From Jeongeupia naejangsanensis (GTDB lineage: Bacteria > Pseudomonadota > Gammaproteobacteria > Burkholderiales > Chitinibacteraceae), in assembly GCF_016865585.1 (NCBI RefSeq), contig NZ_JAESND010000009.1, positions 117,245-181,244 on the forward strand: a DNA stretch of 64,000 nt, in the 5' to 3' direction. The notes beneath the pieces were generated by a model that saw nothing but the letters and a program-made list of their open reading frames with translations, was not told the DNA's origin and searched no databases. Made by a program: the position numbers and the translations under genes. Below, in pieces: positions 34,288 through 41,447 of this stretch. Every line of letters begins with the position of its first letter. Positions within the stretch are counted from its first letter, which is position 1.

Positions 34288-35556
34288 CTAGAAGAAGGTC
34301 TCGACCAGTTCGGTCACCGTATAGCCCTCGTCGACGATGGCGAGCTGGCGCCACTTGTCGAAGGTCAGGCAGGGGTGGGAAATCTCGAAGGCGATCAGGT
34401 CGCCGACGGCGATGTCGTCGCCGTCCCGCAGTCCGTCGAGGTAGGCGTGCTGGTCCATCATGCCGCTCACTTCCCAGTGCGCCGGTACCGCGCGCGGTGC
34501 GGCTTCGCCGGGGCGGTGCTGCAGTGCGGGTTGCGGCAGGCCGGCGTCGAAGGCCGCGTCGCGCTTGCCCAGCGCGATGATGGCGCGGCCCGGCTCGGGC
34601 AGCGACTGCACGTAGGCCCACAGCTGCAGTGCCGGCAGCAGGCTGGCGTTCATCTCGCGCGCCACCGGATTGTCGGCGTCGATCCGGGCTTGCGAAGCCT
34701 TGTAGATGCCGACGTCGTGGGTCAGGTAGCAACCGGGGCGCAACACGATGTCGACCGGGCGGCTCAGCGACAGCCCCGACCATTCGGATGCAACCACGTC
34801 GTACCAGGCCGAACCGGCGCCGCTGAGGATGGCGGTCCCGGTTCCGATCGCGCCGCTGTCGCACAGCTGGCGCAGCCGGCTGGCGGCGCGCTGCAGGAAG
34901 GCGCGGATCTCGGCCTCGGTCTTGAGCACGCCTTCGTAGAGTTCGATGCCGGCGAGTTTCAGCGCCGGCTGGTGGGCGATCGCCGCGAGCACTTCGTCTT
35001 CGGCGGCGGCATCGCGGGCGCCGGTGCGGCCACCGGTGACGCCGAGTTCGAGCAGGACCTTGAGCGTCTGGCCGCGTTCGGCGAAGTAGGCGCCCAGCGC
35101 ATCGGCGTTGGCAGCCGAGTCGACGCAGCAGTAGAAGTCGAAGTCCGCATCGGCCTGCAGCGCGGCGATGATCGCCATATTGCCGCGACCGACCAGCTGG
35201 TTGGCGAGCAGCACGCGGCGCACGCCGTGCCGGTAGGCCGCGCGGGTCTGCGACGCGGTGGCCAGCGTGATGCCCCATGCACCCTGATCGAGCTGGCGCT
35301 GGAACAGCGCGGGGCTCATCGTCGTCTTGCCGTGGGGCGCCAGCTTGACGCCGTAGCGGCCGATGAAATCGCGCATCCACACGAGGTTGTGGACGATGCG
35401 CTCGCCGCGCAATACGGCAACCGGCAGGCTCACGTCCTCGTTGAGGATGTTCCAGCCCAATCGGGCAACGTCGCCCAGCGTGTCTTCGGTGCCGAAGGCG
35501 CCCAGGCCTTTGCCACACGGGGCAATCGGATGTGTCGAGAATGGATGCGCGGCCAT
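34288..35556 (-). CDS. PLP-dependent D-amino acid deaminase/dehydratase, DSD1 family (candidate D-glucosaminate dehydratase)
   Basis: A 422-residue fold-type III PLP enzyme. The N-terminal alanine-racemase-like barrel carries the PLP lysine Lys77 in KLAPHGKTTMSP, and the C-terminal domain ends with the zinc ligands His394 and Cys396 in SHPCLTFDKW, as in D-serine dehydratase and D-threonine aldolase. Known members of this wider family include a Pseudomonas D-glucosaminate dehydratase that makes KDG and ammonia. Sitting first in an operon with KDG kinase, that activity fits better than D-serine deamination. A promoter and palindrome lie upstream. Confidence 0.88.
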   Translation of the reverse strand: MAAHPFSTHPIAPCGKGLGAFGTEDTLGDVARLGWNILNEDVSLPVAVLRGERIVHNLVWMRDFIGRYGVKLAPHGKTTMSPALFQRQLDQGAWGITLATASQTRAAYRHGVRRVLLANQLVGRGNMAIIAALQADADFDFYCCVDSAANADALGAYFAERGQTLKVLLELGVTGGRTGARDAAAEDEVLAAIAHQPALKLAGIELYEGVLKTEAEIRAFLQRAASRLRQLCDSGAIGTGTAILSGAGSAWYDVVASEWSGLSLSRPVDIVLRPGCYLTHDVGIYKASQARIDADNPVAREMNASLLPALQLWAYVQSLPEPGRAIIALGKRDAAFDAGLPQPALQHRPGEAAPRAVPAHWEVSGMMDQHAYLDGLRDGDDIAVGDLIAFEISHPCLTFDKWRQLAIVDEGYTVTELVETFF

Positions 35557-35590
35557 GCTGTTTCCCGGTATGTGTTGAAACTTTTTCGAG

Positions 35591-35618
35591 ATTACATGGT
35601 TATTTTTTGGTTAATCAA
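35591..35618 (-). promoter_or_regulatory. Promoter of the D-glucosaminate-type operon
   Basis: On the minus strand: TTGATT (35613-35618), a 16-base spacer, then TGTAAT (35591-35596), matching consensus at 4/6 and 5/6. It lies 35 bp upstream of the first gene of the operon in an AT-rich stretch. Confidence 0.55.
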
Positions 35619-35631
35619 GAAAATTGTTTTC
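35619..35631. promoter_or_regulatory. Palindrome adjoining the operon -35 box (candidate RpiR operator)
   Basis: GAAAATTGTTTTC has perfect 5-bp arms around TTG and abuts the -35 hexamer. RpiR-family regulators bind inverted repeats near their promoters; the link to the RpiR gene at 31915 is inferred from position. Confidence 0.4.
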
Positions 35632-35801
35632 ATGGCTGACGAACGTCAAACCGGGCAGGGGAAATCGGCAGCCAACCGGCACGCTCGTGTATGCAAGTCT
35701 GCGGGTGCCGGCCGCTCTGGCGTATCCGGCCGTGTCTGCGCCCGGGCGAACTGGATTTGCATCCGGCCATGCAGTAGATTTTTTAATGTCGCCAATCATG
35801 G

Positions 35802-36305
35802 ATGGACCGAATGCAAGTACCCCGATTTCCTGCTGATGAGGCGGTCCGCCTGGCGACGCTGCGGAGCCTGCTGATTCTGGATACGGCGCCCGAGGAACGG
35901 TTCGACAACCTGACGCGTGCCGCTGCGGGGTTTTTCCGCGTGGCCATTGCCGTGGTGAGCCTGATCGATACCGACCGGCAGTGGTTCAAGTCGGCATGCG
36001 GGCTGGACGTGACCGAAACGTCGAGGGAGGTCTCGTTCTGTGCGCACGCGATTCTCGAGGACGACGCCTTCGTCGTCGAAGACGCGCTGCTCGATCCGCG
36101 TTTTGCCGACAATCCGCTGGTGACCGGTGCGCCGAACATCCGCTTTTACGCCGGTGCGCCGGTCAAGGCGGGCAACGGTTGCAATCTGGGTACGCTGTGC
36201 CTGATCGACCGGCAGCCGCGCAAACTCGAACCATTCGAACGCGAAATGCTCGTCGACATGGCCAAGCTGGTCGAGATCGAACTGCTGCGCGACCCGCCGG
36301 CCTGA
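35802..36305 (+). CDS. Stand-alone GAF domain protein
   Basis: A 167-residue soluble protein consisting almost entirely of one GAF domain (about 20-160): RLATLRSLLILDTAPEERFDNLTRAAAGFF, SLIDTDRQWFKSACGLDVTETSREVSFCAHAI and NLGTLCLIDRQPR. This GAF type usually sits in front of GGDEF or kinase domains, but no output domain is attached here. The invariant-looking FCAHAI segment is retained. ATG 35802 or 35811 could be the start; no strong ribosome site is seen. A terminator follows. Confidence 0.82.
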   Translation: MDRMQVPRFPADEAVRLATLRSLLILDTAPEERFDNLTRAAAGFFRVAIAVVSLIDTDRQWFKSACGLDVTETSREVSFCAHAILEDDAFVVEDALLDPRFADNPLVTGAPNIRFYAGAPVKAGNGCNLGTLCLIDRQPRKLEPFEREMLVDMAKLVEIELLRDPPA

Positions 36306-36328
36306 CCGGCGTCCGCCGTGAATGAAAA

Positions 36329-36356
36329 CAGGCCCGCAAGCGGGCCTTTTTTTTTC
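36329..36356 (+). terminator. Rho-independent terminator after the GAF gene
   Basis: AGGCCCGC and GCGGGCCT form a stem with a short loop followed by a run of T residues, between two convergent genes. Confidence 0.9.
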
Positions 36357-36371
36357 GGGGGCAAAGCGCGT

Positions 36372-37541
36372 TCAGCGTGCGCCGAAGACCATCTTGCGCG
36401 CAAAGCCGCGCCGCAGCGGGCCGATCTGGTCGAGCGCCAGCAGGCCGGCACTGCGGGCGTGCTTGAGCAGCGGATTCGGCGATTCGAACCAGCCGATCAG
36501 CCCGTCGGTAAAGCGCGTGACCCGGCCGGCGTCCTTGCGGCGCAGGTCGGCATAGCGGGCCAGCGTTGCGGGTTCGCCGAGCAGGGCCCGCGGGGTGATC
36601 GTCAGCAGGTCGGCCAGCGTCGTCGCGTCACGCAGGCCGAGGTTCAGCCCCTGGCCGGCGACCGGATGCAGCGTCTGCGCGGCGTTGCCGATCATCACCA
36701 CGCGGCGGCCGACGACCGAATCGAGCGTTTTCAGTGCCAGCGGCCAGCTGGCGCGCGGACCGACTTTCGCAAAGCCGTCGATCCGGCCGGCAAATCGTTC
36801 GCCGACCTGCGCGATGAATTCGGCGTCGGACAGGGCGAGCTTGGCGTCGGCGCCTTCCGGTGTCTGCGTCCAGACCAGCGTGTAATCGTCGCCGTTGGGC
36901 AGCAGCGCCATCGGGCCGTCGTCGGCAAAGCGCTCGAACGCAACGCCGCGATGCGCCTCGTTCGGCGTGATCGTCGCCAGGATGGCGTGCTGGTCGTACG
37001 GCTTGACCGTCTGGGTCACGTCGTCGAACGTTTCCAGCAGCTTGCCGCCTTCGGCGAGCACGACGAGATTGGCTGTCAGCCGGTGAACGCCGTGTGGCGT
37101 TGCCACGTTCAATTGCGCATAGCGGGCCAGCCGGTCGACCCCGGTCACGGTGGCACCAAGTGCAACGGCCGCCTTGCCGGTCTTGAGCCGGTCCAGTGCC
37201 AGCGCGGCCAGCGCGCTGTACGGGACGACGTGGCCCAGTGCTGGCAGGCCGATTTCCGCCGCCGACAGTTCGGTGCGGCCCAGCGTGCCGGCCTGCGAGA
37301 CATGCACGCGGGTGATCGCCGTTGCGCCGAGTGTGTCGTTCCACAGGCCGACGCGGCCCAGCGCCTCGGCACTGGCATGCGACAGCGCCAGCGCGCGCGG
37401 GTCGGCCGGCGTGGTGACACGCGCTTCGATCGCCAGGGCGTTGATGCCGGCATCGGCCAGCCGCAAGGCCAGCTGCGCGCCGACCGGGCCGCCGCCGACG
37501 ATGGCGACGTCAACATGCTCGGGCAGGTGTCCGGCGATCAT
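36372..37541 (-). CDS. ubiH: UbiH/UbiF/COQ6-type FAD-dependent hydroxylase
   Basis: A 389-residue flavin monooxygenase of ubiquinone synthesis. It has the dinucleotide-binding motif VAIVGGGPVGAQLALRLADAG (about 12-32), the family motif PRALALSHASAEAL, and the second FAD motif VVMIGNAAQTLHPVAGQGLNLGLRDA (about 284-309). ATG 37541 overlaps the pepP stop (ATGA), so the pepP-ubiH coupling known from many proteobacteria is kept. Which ring position it hydroxylates cannot be told from sequence; UbiH is favoured by the pepP neighbour. Confidence 0.88.
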   Translation of the reverse strand: MIAGHLPEHVDVAIVGGGPVGAQLALRLADAGINALAIEARVTTPADPRALALSHASAEALGRVGLWNDTLGATAITRVHVSQAGTLGRTELSAAEIGLPALGHVVPYSALAALALDRLKTGKAAVALGATVTGVDRLARYAQLNVATPHGVHRLTANLVVLAEGGKLLETFDDVTQTVKPYDQHAILATITPNEAHRGVAFERFADDGPMALLPNGDDYTLVWTQTPEGADAKLALSDAEFIAQVGERFAGRIDGFAKVGPRASWPLALKTLDSVVGRRVVMIGNAAQTLHPVAGQGLNLGLRDATTLADLLTITPRALLGEPATLARYADLRRKDAGRVTRFTDGLIGWFESPNPLLKHARSAGLLALDQIGPLRRGFARKMVFGAR

Positions 37542-38833
37542 CGGCCGGCCATCCAGGCTTCGATGTCGGCAACGCTGCGCGGGCAGTCGTCGGTCAGCCA
37601 TTCGAAACCGGTCCCGGTGATGACGACGTTGTCCTCGATGCGTACGCCGATGTTTTCGAACTCGGCTGGCACGTTGTCGGCCGGGCGGATGTAGAAGCCC
37701 GGCTCGATCGTGAACGCCATGCCCGGTTCGAGCGTGCGCCACGCGCCGTTCTTCATGTAGGCGCCGGCGTCGTGGACGTCGAGGCCCAGCCAGTGGCCGG
37801 TGCGGTGCATGTAGAACTGGCGGTAGCTGCCGGTTTCGAGCACTTCGTCGAGCGAGCCCTTCAGCAGTTTCAGGTCGAGCATGCCCTGCGCGAGTACCTT
37901 GGTCGCGGCATCGTGAACTGCACCCCAGCTGTTGCCCGGGCGGGATTCGGCCTGGGCGGCTTCGTGTGCAGCCAGGGTGATTTCGTACACGGCTTTTTGC
38001 GCCGGGCTGAAGCGGCCGTTGACCGGGAAGGTGCGGGTGATGTCGGACGCGTAGCCGCCGATTTCGCAACCCGCGTCGATCAGCACCAGCGCGCCGTCGG
38101 CGATGCAGGCGTTGTTCTCGATGTAGTGCAGCACGCAGGCATTGGCGCCACCGGCGACGATGCTGGTGTACGCCGGGAAGCGGCTGCCCTGACGGTAGTA
38201 GTCGTGCAGCAGTTCGGCCTCGAGTTCGTATTCGAACACGCCCGGCCGGGCGAAACGCATTGCACGCTTGTGCGCCTCGACGTTGATCCGGCCGGCGCGG
38301 CGCATGATGTCGAGCTCGTGTTCATCCTTGAACAGACGCATCTCGTTGATCGCGTCGCGGACTTCGACGATCTCGCCCGGGGCGGCGATGCCCGCGCGGG
38401 TGAAGGCGCGCACGCCGGCCAGCCAGCCCGACAGCCGCGCATCCCAGACCTTGTCCTGACCGAGCGGGAAATACACGCGTGGCTGGTTCTTCATTAGCTC
38501 GACGATGCGCTCGTCGAGTTCTTCGATCGGGTAGGCCGCGTCGAAGCCGAAGGTTTCGGCGGCGGCGGCCGGGCCGTAGCGGTAACCGTCCCAGATCTCG
38601 CGTTCGAGGTTCTTCTCGCGGCAGAACAGGATGGATTGCGGCGCGTCACCGGTGACGAGCACCAGCACCGATTCGGGTTCGGCAAAGCCGCTGAGGTAAT
38701 AGAAGCTCGAATCGAAACGGTAGGGGAAGGCGGTGTCGGCGTTGCGGTTCAGTTCCGGCGACGTCGGCAGGATCACGAGGCCGGGGGCCAGCTGGCTGGC
38801 CAGCGCGGCGCGGCGTTGAGCGTAGGGCTGCAT
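37538..38833 (-). CDS. pepP: Xaa-Pro aminopeptidase PepP
   Basis: A 431-residue metallopeptidase that removes N-terminal residues next to proline. The N-terminal creatinase-like domain (about 1-165) precedes the M24 pita-bread domain with metal ligands in LVLIDAGCEIGGYASDITRTF, the MHRTGHWLGLDVHD motif, FTIEPGFYI and GVRIEDNVVIT. The start matches the family (MQPYAQRRAALA). It leads the pepP-ubiH operon; a TTATAAT box lies 35 bp upstream. Confidence 0.95.
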   Translation of the reverse strand: MQPYAQRRAALASQLAPGLVILPTSPELNRNADTAFPYRFDSSFYYLSGFAEPESVLVLVTGDAPQSILFCREKNLEREIWDGYRYGPAAAAETFGFDAAYPIEELDERIVELMKNQPRVYFPLGQDKVWDARLSGWLAGVRAFTRAGIAAPGEIVEVRDAINEMRLFKDEHELDIMRRAGRINVEAHKRAMRFARPGVFEYELEAELLHDYYRQGSRFPAYTSIVAGGANACVLHYIENNACIADGALVLIDAGCEIGGYASDITRTFPVNGRFSPAQKAVYEITLAAHEAAQAESRPGNSWGAVHDAATKVLAQGMLDLKLLKGSLDEVLETGSYRQFYMHRTGHWLGLDVHDAGAYMKNGAWRTLEPGMAFTIEPGFYIRPADNVPAEFENIGVRIEDNVVITGTGFEWLTDDCPRSVADIEAWMAGR

Positions 38834-38867
38834 GGGGCGCGTCCTGTTGTGCGGGTGTTATCCGCCA

Positions 38868-38873
38868 ATTATA
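38868..38873 (-). promoter_or_regulatory. Consensus -10 box upstream of pepP
   Basis: TATAAT on the minus strand, 35 bases upstream of the pepP ATG. The -35 region is GC-rich and poor. Confidence 0.5.
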
Positions 38874-38992
38874 AGGCCGGACGGGCCGGCAGGTGGCCGG
38901 GCAATGGCGCGCGCGGCATCACGCAGCCGGTCCGGTGGAGCTGACACGGCCGGGCGTTCGCAAACCGGAAGCCCGTTGTTGCCTGCGTCATT

Positions 38993-39007
38993 TTGTCAGA
39001 ATGACAA
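38993..39007. promoter_or_regulatory. Inverted repeat in the AT-rich leader of the outer-membrane protein gene
   Basis: TTGTCA-GAA-TGACAA has perfect 6-bp arms. It lies 126 bp upstream of the ATG at 39133, next to GGATAATGATT. It looks like an operator; the binding protein is unknown. Part of it (GATAATGATT) also resembles half a Fur site. Confidence 0.4.
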
Positions 39008-39132
39008 TTGGATAATGATTCAGAAATGCGACAGGCCGTTGAAACAAAGCGCAGTCGAATTCGTCGCCAATGTCAATTTCATTCATAATTGGTCATGTTT
39101 TTGTAAGTAAATATGTAAACATAGACAGAAAA

Positions 39133-39927
39133 ATGAAAAAACAATTCTCTGCACTCTCTCTCGCTTTTTTCGGCGTGGCCATGGCTGCGCAAGCCGTCGA
39201 ACGTGAAGGCGTATATCTCGATCTCAATGAAACCATCCAGACCCGGGATAGCGAGACGTACAACACGCAATTCGGCGTCGGCTACAAGGTCGTCGACGAC
39301 AACGGCATTTTCGACATCCGCGGGAGCGGCCTGTACCGGAAGGGGTATGGCGACAACAGTGACGGCTACGACAACGGCAATGCTTTTGCGCTGGAAGGCC
39401 TGTACAAATCGCCGTTGCTGGCGAACACGGTGCGCGTGCTGGCCGGTGCCAGGTGGCAGATCGGCAAGGACGAATATACGGGCCGCAGCTTTGACGGTAC
39501 CCGTCAGGACAGCAGCTATTCGGGCGACATCCGTTCCAGCGGCTACACGCTGTTTGGCGGCGCGCAGTTCGATCTGAACCCGTCGCTGCGCCTGCAGGCG
39601 CTGCTCAGCTGGGGCATGAGCAAGGCAACCTACGACAAGGCCCTGATCGCCGGTTCGGATGCGAACTTCGTGTTCAACGATGACCCGGAAGGCGACGTCA
39701 AGACGACCGGCCTGTCGTTCCGGGTCGAATACGACGTCACGACCAACTGGACGGTGACCGCCGCTGCGGGTTTCTATCGCACGAGCTTCGACAATATCGA
39801 CGGCGACCTGACGCCGGCGGCAGCCGCGTGGGCATTCGGCGATCCGGGCGCGACCCGCGTCTGGATGGAAGGCGGCGAAGACATCAATTACAGCGAATAC
39901 TCGATCGGCGCGCGTTACCAGTTCTGA
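39133..39927 (+). CDS. Outer-membrane beta-barrel protein of unknown function
   Basis: A 264-residue exported protein: signal peptide MKKQFSALSLAFFGVAMAAQA cleaved about residue 21, then alternating amphipathic strands and a terminal Phe (YSIGARYQF) typical of outer-membrane barrels inserted by BamA. About ten strands can be drawn, for example VRVLAGARWQIG and SLRLQALLSWGMSKA. I do not recognise the family. The upstream ~140 bp are strikingly AT-rich for this chromosome. The in-frame ATG at 39070 would spoil the signal peptide, so 39133 is chosen. A strong bidirectional terminator follows. Confidence 0.75.
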   Translation: MKKQFSALSLAFFGVAMAAQAVEREGVYLDLNETIQTRDSETYNTQFGVGYKVVDDNGIFDIRGSGLYRKGYGDNSDGYDNGNAFALEGLYKSPLLANTVRVLAGARWQIGKDEYTGRSFDGTRQDSSYSGDIRSSGYTLFGGAQFDLNPSLRLQALLSWGMSKATYDKALIAGSDANFVFNDDPEGDVKTTGLSFRVEYDVTTNWTVTAAAGFYRTSFDNIDGDLTPAAAAWAFGDPGATRVWMEGGEDINYSEYSIGARYQF

Positions 39928-39950
39928 TCAGTTCTGATCGCTGTACGGCA

Positions 39951-39989
39951 GAAACAGAAAAACCGGCATTGCCGGTTTTTCTGTTTCTG
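39951..39989. terminator. Bidirectional terminator
   Basis: CAGAAACAGAAAAACCGGC and GCCGGTTTTTCTGTTTCTG form a long near-perfect stem with A- and T-rich flanks. It separates the outer-membrane protein gene from the convergent M48 gene. Confidence 0.92.
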
Positions 39990-40032
39990 CATCAGGCAAG
40001 AGGCGGATTGCCGCCCAGTCCCCGGCGCAGTA

Positions 40033-40914
40033 TTAACGGCCCGTCGCGGCCCGGAAGCGCCCGGTGTTCTCCACGCCGCCGGCGTACTTCTCGAGCTTGC
40101 TGCCGACATTGCGGTCGATGTAGTCGAGTCGAGCCTGCGGGCTCGGGTGGGTGCTGAACATCAGCTGCACGCTGCTGTCGGACGGATTGATTTCGCCCAG
40201 CGTCTGCAGCACCGACACCAGCGCGTACGGGTTGTAGCCGGCGCGGGCGGCCAGCACCATGCCGGTGACGTCGGCCTCGAACTCGTCGTCCTTGTCGAGG
40301 CCGCGCACGTAGACCTCGGACACGCCCGACAGCACGTTGGCGCCGAGCTGGCGGCGCGCGTCGTCGGTCTTGTACTGGGCGACGCCCTGCAAGGCATTGG
40401 CGACGGCCTCGCGGCCCTTGCCCGACTGCGCGGCGCGGGTCACGTGGTGACGCAGCACGTGGGTGATCTCGTGGCCGAGCACGCCGGCGAGTTCGGACTC
40501 GTTGCGCAGCCGGTCCATCAGCCCGCGCGTGATCAGCACCACGCCGCCCGGCGTGGCGAAACTGTTGACGTTGGGGCTGTCGATGACGCCGAAACGCCAG
40601 TCGAGGTTCGGCGCCTCGCTCTGGCTGGCAACCCAGCGGCCGACCTGGTTCACGTAGCTCTGCAGCCCGGCGTTGTTCACCAGCGGTGCCGCGCCGAGCA
40701 GGTTGGCGGCCATGCCGTCGCCGAGGGTTTTTTCTTCCTTCGGGCCGATCGTGCGGTTGGCGTCGATGGTGTTCTGCACCGCGCCGACGACCGAGTTGAC
40801 GAGGTCCGGGTTCTCCATCGCCTTGCCGAGGAAGTCGGACAGGCTGGACGCCTGCGCGGGCTGCACCAGCGGCAGCGCGAGCGCCAGTGCGGCGAGTGTG
40901 GTTCGGATGTGCAT
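40033..40914 (-). CDS. M48 family metalloprotease, exported
   Basis: A 293-residue secreted zinc protease: signal peptide (LAALALALPLVQPAQA), zinc motif HEITH in ELAGVLGHEITHVLRHH (about 143-159) and the third ligand Glu in DEFEADVTGMVLA. It resembles periplasmic BepA/LoiP-type proteases that guard outer-membrane assembly. The ATG at 40914 overlaps the upstream stop (TGATG), so translation is coupled to the SH3 gene. The HPSPQARLDYI segment is also typical of the family. Confidence 0.92.
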   Translation of the reverse strand: MHIRTTLAALALALPLVQPAQASSLSDFLGKAMENPDLVNSVVGAVQNTIDANRTIGPKEEKTLGDGMAANLLGAAPLVNNAGLQSYVNQVGRWVASQSEAPNLDWRFGVIDSPNVNSFATPGGVVLITRGLMDRLRNESELAGVLGHEITHVLRHHVTRAAQSGKGREAVANALQGVAQYKTDDARRQLGANVLSGVSEVYVRGLDKDDEFEADVTGMVLAARAGYNPYALVSVLQTLGEINPSDSSVQLMFSTHPSPQARLDYIDRNVGSKLEKYAGGVENTGRFRAATGR

Positions 40915-41447
40915 CACGGGCCCCTCCGGCGGTTTTGCGGATCGTTGCCGCTGGTGCTGTCGGACGTCGTCGCACGCGACACCACATAAGGCACGCTGCG
41001 TGCCTTCAGGCCGTTGGCGGCGGCGCTGTTCGCAGCGCTCTGGCGCGTTGCATCGTAGCCGTCGAGCTTTTTCAGCTCGTTGTAGTTGGGCCTGGCGTTG
41101 CGGATCTGTTCGCTCGACAGCCCCTTCACGCCGGTGGTCACCGTGGTGCCGGACGAACCGGTTGTCAGCACGCTGCCGATCTGGCCGATACCGCCGCCGT
41201 TGCCTCTACCGCTGCCGGTGCGCACGTTCAGCAGTTTGACCCAGCCGCTCTGGCTGCCGGCTTTCACCTGCATCCATGCGCCCTGGCGCGCAACGATGTC
41301 GACGCGCGCGCCGCTGCCGAGCTTGCCGGCGCTGGCGGCGTCGGTAAACGGCTTCTGTTTCAGGTCGCTGGCGCGAACCAGCGTGCCGCTCTCGGCCCAG
41401 GCGAAGCTCGCCAGACCCAGCAGCACGATTGCCAGAAACGATTTCAT
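40914..41447 (-). CDS. Exported SH3-domain protein
   Basis: A 177-residue exported protein with a signal peptide (MKSFLAIVLLGLASFAWA) and a bacterial SH3-like domain (about 20-80: LVRASDLKQKPFTDAASAGKLGSGARVDIVARQGAWMQVKAGSQSGWVKLLNV). A Gly/Ser-rich linker and a C-terminal region with LSSEQIRNARPNYNELKKLDGY follow. Bacterial SH3 domains often bind cell wall or protein ligands. It overlaps the cyclase gene by 4 bases and the protease gene by 1, so the three make one transcript. Confidence 0.88.
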   Translation of the reverse strand: MKSFLAIVLLGLASFAWAESGTLVRASDLKQKPFTDAASAGKLGSGARVDIVARQGAWMQVKAGSQSGWVKLLNVRTGSGRGNGGGIGQIGSVLTTGSSGTTVTTGVKGLSSEQIRNARPNYNELKKLDGYDATRQSAANSAAANGLKARSVPYVVSRATTSDSTSGNDPQNRRRGP

